Shown here one piece after another: positions 1-8,328 of a stretch of 12,374 nucleotides of DNA (position 1 is its first letter; every line of letters begins with the position of its first letter). Under the pieces are notes generated by a model. It searched no databases. It was not told the origin of the DNA and saw only the letters and a list, made by a program, of their open reading frames with translations. Position numbers and translations under genes: made by a program. The DNA lies in contig JALLAZ010001555.1 of the NCBI GenBank assembly GCA_036939755.1, forward strand, positions 1-12,374, read 5' to 3'. This DNA is from Stephanodiscus triporus. Its lineage: Eukaryota > Bacillariophyta > Thalassiosirophyceae > Thalassiosirales > Thalassiosiraceae.

Positions 1-14
1 AGCATCAATCGATT

Positions 15-1172
15 ATGTCGACGTTCGGGCTCTCTGAGAAGGAACTGCACAGTCTGCAACGGTTCGAAAATAAGGACGCCTCTGATGAGGACAACGATCG
101 CGATCGCGATGACGACGACGACGAAGACTTGACGCTGCGCGATGAAAGGAAAGGGGAGACAGTGAAGGAGAAGGGAGACAGCTGTACTTTGAAAAAATGG
201 TGTAAGCACGAGGGATGCGCCAAGTGGGCAATTCAGGGAGGAGCATGTGCGTCGCACGGCGCGAAGAAGAAACGCTGCAGTCACGACGGATGCGCCAATG
301 GAGCCATTAGGGGAGGAGTTTGTAGAAGTCACGGTGCGAAGGCGAAACGATGCAGCCACGAGGGGTGCACCAATGGAGTCATTAGTGGAGGAGTTTGTGT
401 CAGGCACGGCGCGAAGAAGGCAAAACGTTGCAGTCACGACGGATGCGCCAATGGAGCCATTAGGGGAGGAGTTTGCAGAAGTCACGGTGCGAAGGCGGAA
501 CGATGCAGCCACGAGGGGTGCACCAACAATTCCACCAAGGGCGGAGTTTGTATCAGGCATGGCGCGATCGTGAAACTCAAACGATGCAGCCACGAAGGGT
601 GCACCAAGAGTGTCGTTCAGGGAGGAGTTTGCCAGAAGCACGGTGCGACGGTGAAACGATGCAGCCACGAGGGGTGCACCAAGAGTGTCGTTCGGGGAGG
701 AGTTTGCCAGAGACACGGCGCGAAGGTGAAACGCTGCAGCCACGAGGGGTGCACAAACTATCCTCAAAGGCAAGGAGTTTGTGTCATGCATGGCGCCAAG
801 GTGAAACGCTGCAGCCACGAGGGCTGCGCCAATGGAGTCATTAGGGGAGGAGTTTGTGTGGCGCACGGGGCAATGAAGAAACGCTGCAGCCACGAGGGGT
901 GCACCAGCTATGTTGTTCGGGGAGGAGTTTGTAGAAGGCACGGCGCGGAGTGGAGACGCTGCAGCCATGAAGGGTGCACCAACATTGTCGTTCGGGGAGG
1001 AGTTTGTAGAAGGCATGGCAATCATCTAGTTCCCATTTGCTTCTACGAGGGATGCACCAAGATCGCCAGGGAGGACGGACTTTGCAAGAGGCACCTGAAA
1101 AAGTCTGTCATTGATGACCTAGATATAGCTGCACTACTCCTTCAGCTCGCCAATGAAAAATCCAGCGGGTAG
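15..1172 (+). CDS. Cys/His-rich tandem repeat protein (WRKY19-like zinc-finger repeats), 385 aa
   Basis: A likely zinc-binding repeat protein; no catalytic domain is visible. The first ~60 residues are hydrophilic and contain an Asp/Glu-rich acidic stretch (about residues 22-38). From Cys63 to His360 there are twelve consecutive units of about 23-26 residues with the pattern C-x4-C-x9-C-x2-H, consensus KRCSHEGCTNGVIRGGVCRRHGA. Units 1 and 12 are the most divergent, as is usual at array edges. A short tail with a Leu-rich helix (DIAALLLQLANE) follows. Such repeats are widespread in diatom and oomycete proteins, often annotated as WRKY19-like zinc fingers, but the WRKYGQK motif itself is absent. 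Three Cys plus one His per unit fits one metal site each. A nuclear or nucleic-acid-binding role is inference. The start is the first ATG in the open frame; the window begins only 14 nt upstream, so an earlier exon cannot be excluded. Confidence 0.8.
   Translation: MSTFGLSEKELHSLQRFENKDASDEDNDRDRDDDDDEDLTLRDERKGETVKEKGDSCTLKKWCKHEGCAKWAIQGGACASHGAKKKRCSHDGCANGAIRGGVCRSHGAKAKRCSHEGCTNGVISGGVCVRHGAKKAKRCSHDGCANGAIRGGVCRSHGAKAERCSHEGCTNNSTKGGVCIRHGAIVKLKRCSHEGCTKSVVQGGVCQKHGATVKRCSHEGCTKSVVRGGVCQRHGAKVKRCSHEGCTNYPQRQGVCVMHGAKVKRCSHEGCANGVIRGGVCVAHGAMKKRCSHEGCTSYVVRGGVCRRHGAEWRRCSHEGCTNIVVRGGVCRRHGNHLVPICFYEGCTKIAREDGLCKRHLKKSVIDDLDIAALLLQLANEKSSG
198..1094 (+). repeat. Coding tandem array, 12 units of about 69-78 nt
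   Basis: The DNA behind the Cys/His array is itself repetitive, with the recurrent core TGCAGCCACGAGGGGTGCAC and the recurrent word GGGGAGGAGTTTG. Spacing varies by whole codons between units, so the frame is always kept. Units 2 to early 3 (271-373) and 4 to early 5 (424-526) differ at only three positions over 103 nt, showing a recent two-unit duplication with a 153-nt period. The repeat also opens spurious frames in the other two forward phases. Confidence 0.9.
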
Positions 1173-1506
1173 TGATCTCATTCATCCCGTGTTGGGCTGC
1201 CCAGTGATTTGACATGAGCTGGTCAACTCATCTCACTTGAAAGATAGAGATGTGAGATATTTACACTATAAGATACTGGAATTCGAGCTGATGGTAAAGA
1301 GGGAGATGTGAATGATAAAGACAACATAACTGGAAGTCGAATTGTTGTCCACTTTGAAAATAAGAATATCAATCTGTGTTAGTAGGAGATTTACGAATAG
1401 TCTTTCAATTGCCAAGTGAGGAGTACTAGCACTTTTGCCTGGCCTTTTCTTAGTCAAAAACGTCAAAATATTCGCGCAGGCTCTTCTCAAGTAACCAAAT
1501 ACACTA
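1173..1506. other. Intergenic region between convergent genes
   Basis: This 334-nt stretch separates the stop of the Cys/His repeat gene from the stop of the gamma-COP gene. It is richer in A/T than either gene and should hold both 3' untranslated regions. A 74-codon minus-strand frame inside it has no recognisable motif and looks like chance. I see no RNA gene, canonical AATAAA signal or repeat. Confidence 0.5.
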
Positions 1507-4500
1507 TTAGCTATGTATGCAACTCATGACTGCTTCAGATATATTTTTTTTGTCGCTGCGGATGGCAATTTTCAACAAGTTGCCATCTTTTCTTATCGTG
1601 AGCTGGGCCCTTGCCAATACTACGTGTCCGCCAAGGAACATCCCACTCAAGTGCAGGGTGTGGGATTTTGAGTTGGAGGAATCAGCCGGCGGCCAGCCAG
1701 TTCCATCACACGGTGTCATCCCCAGTAGCTCGATCACAGCATCCAATGTTTTGGCCTGCACCGTGAATGCGCCCAGTGCTTCGTTGCCAACATCGGCGCC
1801 ATTCCACGCCTGGCGGAAATCAGGCACCATCATCGCCCCCATGAAATCGGATGGAGTTATCGCGAGACTCTCCAATGGGTATTCCTCCGCGTATTCTTCG
1901 CCCAGTTGCTCGCCCGAGTCAGGAAAAATTCCAATTGCCGTGAAGTTCAGTTGACACGCGAAGCAGGTTGGTTCGTATGAGTCTGCACGCCTTTTTAGGA
2001 CAGTAAACGTGCTGACTGTTTCATCGCACTCGGCCTTCCCTGCTGGCACATTGCCGATGACTTCGAAGGCATCTGAGTCGCCTTCTAATTCGACGGTCAA
2101 ATTCTGTATCCGAATCTCTTCAACTGTATTTCTAACGATGAATTCTAGTATAACATGCTGGTCCAATATGTGCTTGACGCATCTCACTACGTATTCCGTT
2201 TCCTCTTCCGTGAGAGATGTGGCGATAGATGACCGGAATACTCGACCAAAATCGGCAAGCTCGGGGAGGGCATAGATGGCGGCGGCGGGATCTCGAACAT
2301 CCGAGTTTGGTTTAGAGGCGAATGTGATGTCGGTAGTCAGACCACCATCAAAATGCATTTCTTCTACGAATGGAAGGGAAGAAAATGTGATAGGATCTGC
2401 ACTTTCTATCGCGCCTGGAGTAGATGCATATGCTTTGACGGACTGCTCTAGGCTCTTGAAACTCATTGGCAATGGTTGCAGATAAATCATTGAAGCCAAG
2501 TCTCCCTCCGAAGGAGGAGATTCCATCGTGAGCCCATAGTATTCCTCTGCGTCTGGAGCTACATATGGATTCAGCGCCATTGCCTCCTTCAGGACTGATA
2601 CAGCCACGGATGCCCGATCTCGTGTTTCATCGTCCTCATCGTTTAGACATCGCCTCAATATGGTCAAGACGGATTGCCTTAGGCTGGGGCAGCAGGCTGC
2701 GAACTTTGCGAGAGCTGCCACAGCCGCAGCCCTTATTGTTGCATTTTCAAGAATCACGCGATTACAAATGAATCGAATGTACCTCGACGGAGCGGTCGTC
2801 GTTGGGCCGATGTCTGCAATTATATGCATCGTTTTCGTAGACAACATGGAGTATTCGCAGTCCTCAATGAACTTGCACAAATGCAGGAGGCTCCTCTCCG
2901 TCGATTCTGGGACTCGCCTGGTGAGCGAAACGATGCAGTTCACGATTGAATGCTTAAAGTCAAAACCCCCCTCCTCGCGGAGGAGGTTGGAGAGGATGGA
3001 CACGATGGCGTCGTGTTTGTGCGGATACTTTAGGCAGAGCTCTTCCAAACTCTGCAACAGCGAAATTTTGAATTCCTCTTCTATCCGATCGAGCAACGAC
3101 GATAGGTTCCCCAGAATTTTATCGATTGTGGCTTCGCCCCCCGTTTTGAGTAGCGTCGTGACAGCTAATGTCGCGATGTGCGTATCATCATCGCTGGCAC
3201 ACTGTTCCAGGCCCTCGTTACACAACGCTACTGCTCTCGCTTGAGAAACATTGGACAAAGTGCGAACCGCGGCAAATTTTACGATGGTTTTATCGGAAAA
3301 CAGCATATCCCGTAGGCATTCCATGACACGTGACAGGTTCAGCGTTCCGAGGTTGGGGAGTGAACATATCGTCCTCGCGGCCTCGTAGGATAACATTTTA
3401 TTGGAATGCGACAGACTCGATTCGAGGAAATCGAAGCATAGGCTGCTGAGCGATGACGCCCCCCTCACATCTTCGGCGTCGTTGCCGCCGTTGTGGCCAA
3501 TGGTCCTCATTTCATCGAGCAACAATTTACCACAGAGACGTATCAGGATCACGACGGCCAAAGGGCTTTGAATGCGGCTCCCCGCTAGCCCACTGTATTT
3601 TTGTAATAGTTTCGCCATCCCGAGACGATCATGGCCCTTCATCTGACATAATAATCGCATGGCATTTGCTTGGACCATCTCATTCGTATTGTTCGCGCTC
3701 CTGCTATCCCTTCGGGTACTGCGTTTGATCTCCAACACCTCCTGAACTTCGCCGACCCATCGTCTAACTATCGTTGCATTGTCATTGGATTGCAAGAATA
3801 AGTGAGATGCAGCGACCAGGGCAGCGTTTCGCACCTGAGTGTCATTATCCACGATCGCCTGCTTTATGTAGCGCTCGATGCTGCCCAACATGGCCGAGTC
3901 GATTATATTGACCAACACTCGAATCGCATTGGCGCGGTACAATCCCACCGACGACGTCATGTCCCTCGTCAAGCAGGATGTGACGATGATGACGTCGGAC
4001 GGGTCGCACAGAGGCTGTATCTCCTTGATGAAGAGGTACACGAGCCGACGCAGCGATGCGTCCTCGGTGCAAACGAAGAGCTTCGTGCTCGCGAAGAATA
4101 GGTCGGTCGCCTCGGCTTTGCTTAGTCTGGACGACGGCGAATTTTGCGTCGACCCTGGGCTGTTTTGTAAGTACAGTATCTGACAGAGGACCTTGGAGCA
4201 TTTGCGAGGCTGTTCGCGAACGAGTATGGAGTCGTGGAATATCCGCGCATCCTGAAGGACTTTGGCTTTCACCAGATGCTCTATTTATTGGTAAGTATAG
4301 CGACGTTGCATTTTCATTTTATGATTATTGAAGGACGTATAATTATCGTCGATTGTGTGGGAAGCGAGAGATTGCGAGACGAACAAGGATGTCGTAAGTC
4401 CGCGAAGAAGCGACGTCGTCAAATTGTAGCAACGTGACCCGCGGAGAGTTGTGAGAACAAAGTCTAGAACATAACAAGGCCATGAGACCAAAGGCAAACT

Positions 4501-4615
4501 ATGCATCAACAGTAGTCAATTTGCACTCATTTGGCGCACCATATGGGTGGACTGCTTTCTCTTCTTCTTCTGTTGGTGCCATGAGGCCCCCCACCTCCTT
4601 AATAAATTGATCCAT
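1507..4615 (-). CDS. COPG: Coatomer subunit gamma (gamma-COP), two exons, 949 aa
   Basis: Large adaptor subunit of the COPI coat, which binds Arf1 and cargo and drives Golgi-to-ER and intra-Golgi vesicle budding on the cytosolic face of the Golgi. Exon 1 is 4615-4540 and exon 2 is 4280-1507, joined in phase 1 (2850 nt including TAA). The splice rebuilds the family N-terminus ...HPYEHLVKAKVLQDARIF, which matches the conserved (N/S)PF..LEK..VLQEARVF of gamma-COP. The HEAT/Armadillo trunk follows, with family signatures such as DVIIVTSCLTRDMT, IERYIKQAIVD and RFICNRVILENATIRAAAVAAL. After a linker of about 100 residues comes the ear: a beta-sandwich from about residue 690 and a platform subdomain (about 833-949) containing PDFRQAW, ELLGMTPC and HLSGMFLGGHVVLARAQL. 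Length is similar to yeast and animal homologues. Exon 2 alone has no ATG at its 5' end, only GTG, which supports the upstream exon. Confidence 0.93.
4281..4539 (-). other. Predicted spliceosomal intron in the gamma-COP gene
   Basis: On the minus strand the exon 1 frame reads HPY and then G|GTGCGC at 4540/4539. The intron ends AATAAATAG at 4281, and exon 2 resumes with AG CAT CTG. G plus AG gives Glu and continues into HLVKAKVLQDAR, as the family requires. The intron is 259 nt, more AT-rich than the exons, and has an in-frame stop just before the acceptor, so translation without splicing would be blocked. The donor GTGCGC is not a strong consensus, so the splice is inferred from protein conservation. 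Confidence 0.8.
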
Positions 4616-4773
4616 GGTTGTTCCGTTTGACCTTTCGGTGCCGTTGTTCCTGTTGTCCACACAGGTGTTGTTGATGGTTCCCCGTTCCCGCCATTTTAAC
4701 ACACCTTTAAACTCTGTACCTACTACGATACCTACACTCTACACTCTAGGATACAACCAAAAACTGACGCAAA
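4616..4773. promoter_or_regulatory. Shared 5' region between the divergent gamma-COP and MsrA genes
   Basis: Only 158 nt lie between the two start codons, so both promoters and both 5' untranslated regions must be compressed here or overlap upstream coding DNA. There is no clear TATA box. The MsrA side holds a pyrimidine/A-rich stretch with GTACCTAC at 4716-4723 and the near-repeat CTACACTCTACACTCTA close to 4732-4748. Regulatory function is inferred from position. Confidence 0.5.
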
Positions 4774-5769
4774 ATGAGCAGACGCCTCGCCACCTCCTTC
4801 CTGTTGCCGGTCCTCTCGCCATTCTTGCCGTCCCAGGCCTGGACCGTGATTGTCCCGTCGTCGCGGCCCCATCATCGTCATCCGTCGATCGAAAGCGGCG
4901 GCCGGGCCACGCGTGCCGCTGCCGCCGCGGGGTCGGACGGCGCCGCGAGGGAGGAGGACGACGACGTTCGTCGTTCTCCCTCTTCGAGGCGGTCCTTCCT
5001 TGAGCGACAGGCGGGGACGATATTCGCGTCCGCCTCGACCGCGGCCGCCGTCGTTTCCGCCCGGCCGGATCTCGCCGCCGCCGCCGCCGTTTCCGCAAAC
5101 GACGAAAGCGTCGACGAGCTCGTCGACGTGTACTTCGGATGCGGTTGCTTCTGGCACGTACAGCACGAGTTCGTCGAGGCCGAACGCAAGATCCTCGGCC
5201 GGTCCGATTCCGAACTGACGTCCCGCGCCGGCTACGCCGGGGGGAAGGCGGGTTCCTCCCCGGACGGCAGGGTCTGCTATCACAACGCGCAGAACGTCGC
5301 GGATTACGGCAAGCTCGGGCACGCCGAGGTCGTGTCGCTTCGCATCCCATCGTCGAGGTTCGAGGACTTCGCCGCGGAGTATTGCAAACTCTTCGACAAG
5401 GACGGATACCGGCCCGATCAGCTCGGGGACAGGGGCAGCGAGTATCGCAATCTCGTGGGCATACCGGGAGGGAGGTCGTCGCCCCTCGCCGCCATGCTGG
5501 TGAAGGCGTCGGTCGCGACGGGGGACAAACTCGACTTCGCCGTGGGGAAGGGCGACGACGCGGACGTTCCCAAGGTCTCCTTCATCATGGACACTGAGAA
5601 ATTCCCGTTTTACGTGGCCGAGCAATACCACCAATTTCACGACGGCTTCAGGCTCGACGAGGGTTACCCCGAATCGTACAATTCGCTGGCGCGCGCGTTC
5701 GCGAAGAAGGGAGAGAACTTCGGGACGTGCCCGAATGGCATGGTGGGGCTCGGCATCGGGGGATTGTGA
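4774..5769 (+). CDS. MSRA: Peptide methionine (S)-S-oxide reductase MsrA, predicted plastid/thylakoid-lumen form, 331 aa
   Basis: Reduces methionine-S-sulfoxide in proteins and free amino acid, repairing oxidative damage. The catalytic domain spans about residues 115-331. It has the nucleophile motif GCFW (Cys125, preceded by Cys123), YAGG (154-157), GHAEVV with Glu185, DRGSEYR with Asp219 and Tyr224 (the same Asp-x4-Tyr spacing as E. coli Asp129/Tyr134), and FYVAEQYHQ (279-287). Cys168 and Cys319 are candidate resolving cysteines. The N-terminal ~110 residues are not part of the enzyme. A signal peptide ends at SQAW (20-23), resembling the diatom ASAF/W plastid motif; a basic/Ala-rich transit-like stretch follows; then a twin-arginine signal SRRSFL (71-76), a hydrophobic segment and an Ala-rich cleavage region near 101-107. 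Together this suggests plastid import followed by Tat transport into the thylakoid lumen. The gene is GC-rich and a single exon. The start is the first ATG in frame, in an AAAATGA context. Enzyme identity is near certain; location is inference. Confidence 0.93.
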   Translation: MSRRLATSFLLPVLSPFLPSQAWTVIVPSSRPHHRHPSIESGGRATRAAAAAGSDGAAREEDDDVRRSPSSRRSFLERQAGTIFASASTAAAVVSARPDLAAAAAVSANDESVDELVDVYFGCGCFWHVQHEFVEAERKILGRSDSELTSRAGYAGGKAGSSPDGRVCYHNAQNVADYGKLGHAEVVSLRIPSSRFEDFAAEYCKLFDKDGYRPDQLGDRGSEYRNLVGIPGGRSSPLAAMLVKASVATGDKLDFAVGKGDDADVPKVSFIMDTEKFPFYVAEQYHQFHDGFRLDEGYPESYNSLARAFAKKGENFGTCPNGMVGLGIGGL

Positions 5770-5899
5770 GCATTCTCATTTTGTTTATGAGCGAGAGGGG
5801 AAATTCCCGAAGAGTTTCATCGCATCTTTGGACAAGGAACCATGCTATTGCAACAGGTTAGGAACGTTTATTTTTAACAGACGAAATCACTAATAAGCT

Positions 5900-5905
5900 A
5901 ATAAA
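5900..5905 (+). terminator. Candidate polyadenylation signal for MsrA
   Basis: A perfect AATAAA lies 131 nt after the MsrA stop codon, within an A/T-rich tract. This is the only canonical signal close behind the gene. It is a short word that can arise by chance, and cleavage was not observed. Confidence 0.35.
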
Positions 5906-6293
5906 AAATATATGCTCCACCTGCCCCATTTTTTCAGAAGAGTGTCATCTCGCTCTTCTTTGCAACTAACTTTGTCAAGTAATGCGCACTCCCTCCCTTG
6001 TGTCTTCGTAATCAATCGCAACTATCTCAAATCTCAAATCGCCTACCTACTCTATGTTACGATACCGTAGTACGTAGATAGTTAAGTACCTATCGCTACA
6101 TGCTACTGTGACGATGGGATTATTACCATAGGTTAGAGATAGAGGACCAATTATGGAATTAGGATCTTGGGTTTAGGGGGCGCCCCCCCACGCCAACAAA
6201 TTCTCCAACGCCACGTCTCCTTCAGCTTCGGAAGAAAAAAACACAGGGAAAAAAAATGAGACCTCTCCGAATGGCCGCAGCAGGTTGATTGAG

Positions 6294-6452
6294 GTAAGTC
6301 ATTGTTTGTTAAGGACCCTCCTGCTCGCGATGCCGCCCAATCCGCGTAGGGAACCACGACGATGACGGTCGAAACGAACGGCAAGGATCTCAATCCCGAT
6401 GATTGGCGCAATCATTGGCGTGAGTACAAGATGGGATGATGGAGTTTGCTAG
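6294..6452 (+). other. Possible 5' UTR intron ahead of the START-like gene
   Basis: A textbook donor GAG|GTAAGT occurs at 6294 on the plus strand, and a good acceptor TTTGCTAG ends at 6452, two bases before the first in-frame ATG (6455). Splicing would remove 159 nt and leave CCATGACG at the start. No upstream coding exon with an ATG fits, so an untranslated first exon is the simplest reading. Inference from splice-site words only. Confidence 0.3.
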
Positions 6453-6454
6453 CC

Positions 6455-8200
6455 ATGACGTTTTCCGCGGCTTTCCCCCCTCCCGGCGCCATCCTCATCG
6501 TCCCTCGCCACACGCCACACGCCACCTTTTTTACCCCCCCCCATCCGCCAGTGTCGAATGCCGTGAATTTCGCCTCGGCCCGCGTCGAGGACGAGGGCCT
6601 GCTCGGCCTCGTCCATATCGCGGCCTCGACTGCGACGCTCGCCGCGCTTCGCGTCGTTTCGGACGCGACCGGGGGCGCGCGTCTGCCGCTGTCGTCGTTG
6701 CTGACCGGGGGCGGACGCGGCGACGACGACTTCGGCGTCGACGTCGTCGCACGAACGAGACGACCGCTCGACGACGACGATGATCGGGAGGAGTGCGCGC
6801 CGTTCGCGCTGCTGAGGGTCGCGTTGCGCGTCGCGGACATCGTCCTGTCCGCCATATCGCCCATGTTGGTCCTACGGGGTGACGGCGGAGGGAGGGAGGA
6901 TCGATATCACGTGCGATGTCATTCGTCGAGGTTGATCCGGGCCGACGCCGACCACGACTTCTTCTCTCCGGCGGGATCTTTCTCATCTCCTCCTCCTTTT
7001 CTCGGGACCGATGCTTTCCCGATGGATCGTTCGTCGCTCGCGACGATTAGGACGTCTTCTTCTTCTTCTTCGTCGTCTTCTCCTTCTCCTTCTCCGAACG
7101 AAGAGGATGACAACGACGACGACGACGACGATGGGATGGCACGATATTTCGATCCCTCAGAATTTCCTCGGGACGACGACGACGTTGAGAGCGTTTACTT
7201 CGACGCTGCGGGCTCGATCCCGGGCCTCTCGACTGCGAGCTACGGCAGTTCGTCGCAACCAACGGAAGATGACGACGATCCCGTCGACGATGGGGAGATT
7301 GACGGCGATTCGCCGATCCCGAGTCACGTCGATGTCATCGTCCGAGCGGGGGAGGAGGAGGATGAGGAGGATTCGACCATACGCAGAGCGATTTATTACC
7401 TGGACGCATCCGACATCGCGTCGGAAGTAGGACGAAACGTCGTCGTCATCAACGGCAAGTTCTTCGCCGCGAGCGATCGCGTCGAGGATGCGAAGTCCGT
7501 TGGTCGCGTTCTTGATGCGTTGGTCGAGAGGTCGCTCCGAATCGCCGTGGCGGACGACGGCTCGACGACGAGAGACGGCGACTGCTGGAAACCGGACGAT
7601 CAAACGAGAAAGTTCCTCGATCGTCGTCGTAGTCACGAGAACGATTGCGGATCGGAGGAGGCATGGGAACACGTGCTCGAGACGGAAGTGCTCAAATGGA
7701 CCAGGTCAAGTTGTAGATCGAACAGCCCGATGCTACGGACGCAGGGCGTCGTCGATATGACTCCATCGCAGCTGAGGGATCTGTTGCTAGATTGCGACAG
7801 GGTTCGTTCGATCAACAGGAATTTGATTCACAAGGAGAATGTAGTCATCTTCGCCGGGGTTACCGCCGGAATAGCGAAGATTGTTAGGCATGTAATGAAG
7901 GTCCCGATAGTCGGCAGCACCATCCAGGGGCTCACCCTGACACACTCGCGACGACTCGAGGATGGCGGGTACTTGATAGTTTCGCAATCGGTGGGCGATG
8001 ATTCGTCGATGGAGCCAGCGAATCCGTATTATTCGATGAGCATTCTAAGACCCATGCCAAGCTCAAACAAGACTGAACTAACGAACGTCGCCGAGTCCTC
8101 GTCCACGCCAATTCCCAAGTTCCTCGTCCAGAAAGTCGCCTCGATGGCCGCAGTCAACTTCTTCAATAATCTGAGGTGTTATTGTAAGGAAATGCAATGA
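6455..8200 (+). CDS. Acidic low-complexity protein with START-like C-terminal region, 581 aa
   Basis: Not firmly recognised. The frame runs without introns from ATG 6455 (the codon nine bases upstream is TTG, not a plausible start) to TGA at 8200. Residues 1-170 are Ala/Arg/Pro-rich with two weakly hydrophobic stretches. About 195-235 is a Ser run followed by an Asp run, encoded by trinucleotide repeats. About 240-330 is acidic and probably disordered. About 310-581 looks folded. Its last 140 residues contain MTPSQLRDLLLDCDRVRSIN, then KVPIVGSTIQGLTLTHSRRL and EDGGYLIVSQSVGD, a pattern resembling START/Bet v1-like lipid-binding domains, ending in a Cys-containing helix. The C-terminal third is the best-supported coding part; the N-terminal third is weaker because this GC-rich DNA opens long frames everywhere. 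A start at ATG 7135 (MARYFDPSEF) is an alternative. Lipid binding is a hypothesis. Confidence 0.65.
   Translation: MTFSAAFPPPGAILIVPRHTPHATFFTPPHPPVSNAVNFASARVEDEGLLGLVHIAASTATLAALRVVSDATGGARLPLSSLLTGGGRGDDDFGVDVVARTRRPLDDDDDREECAPFALLRVALRVADIVLSAISPMLVLRGDGGGREDRYHVRCHSSRLIRADADHDFFSPAGSFSSPPPFLGTDAFPMDRSSLATIRTSSSSSSSSSPSPSPNEEDDNDDDDDDGMARYFDPSEFPRDDDDVESVYFDAAGSIPGLSTASYGSSSQPTEDDDDPVDDGEIDGDSPIPSHVDVIVRAGEEEDEEDSTIRRAIYYLDASDIASEVGRNVVVINGKFFAASDRVEDAKSVGRVLDALVERSLRIAVADDGSTTRDGDCWKPDDQTRKFLDRRRSHENDCGSEEAWEHVLETEVLKWTRSSCRSNSPMLRTQGVVDMTPSQLRDLLLDCDRVRSINRNLIHKENVVIFAGVTAGIAKIVRHVMKVPIVGSTIQGLTLTHSRRLEDGGYLIVSQSVGDDSSMEPANPYYSMSILRPMPSSNKTELTNVAESSSTPIPKFLVQKVASMAAVNFFNNLRCYCKEMQ
7055..7133 (+). 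repeat. Coding trinucleotide repeats (TCT/TCC then GAC)
   Basis: A TCT/TCG/TCC tract (7055-7095) encodes an almost pure Ser run with some Pro. A GAC tract (about 7109-7133) follows and encodes an Asp run, within the disordered middle of the START-like protein. The tracts change length by whole codons, so frame is kept. Confidence 0.85.
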
Positions 8201-8328
8201 TCGATATTTAATTAAAATGCCGTTTCCAAATACCAAATTTTAGTATTGTTTTTCATCGATCATATTCTGCCTTAATGTGTATAGTATTGTATGGGTAGCA
8301 AATCATCCATGGCACCTTTCAATCGATC

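Larger units (their letters stand above)
5770..6454. other. Non-coding interval between MsrA and the START-like gene
   Basis: This 685-nt stretch drops sharply in GC relative to both neighbours. It should hold the MsrA 3' untranslated region, with an AATAAA at 5900-5905 that could serve polyadenylation, and the promoter and leader of the downstream gene. 6040-6150 contains short words such as CCTACCTACT, TACGATACC and GTACCTAT resembling the MsrA upstream region. 6180-6190 has a C run and 6234-6256 two A runs. No protein or RNA gene is recognisable. Confidence 0.55.

Noticed and set aside
247..844. Two alternative forward frames through the repeat array
   Set aside because: They exist only because the repeat period is a multiple of three; the frame with regular Cys/His ligands is the real one.
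198..1094. CRISPR-like regularly spaced repeats
   Set aside because: The units are contiguous coding repeats with conserved Cys/His codons and no unique spacers, in a eukaryotic gene.
4291..4296. GTAAGT donor-like word on the plus strand
   Set aside because: It lies inside the minus-strand gamma-COP intron next to its acceptor, and no plus-strand exon is supported there.
4732..5640. 302-codon minus-strand frame opposite MsrA
   Set aside because: Composed of Arg/Gly/Pro/Val-rich low-complexity sequence, with no motif, fully antisense to a clearly conserved enzyme in GC-rich DNA.
6040..6150. Possible transposon end or hairpin around the CCTACCTACT...GTACGTAG words
   Set aside because: Only short partial complementarity is visible; there are no long inverted repeats, target-site duplication or transposase.
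6531..6986. 151-codon minus-strand frame with Arg-rich product
   Set aside because: Low-complexity Arg/Ser sequence antisense to the START-like gene, typical of the CGACGA-rich DNA.
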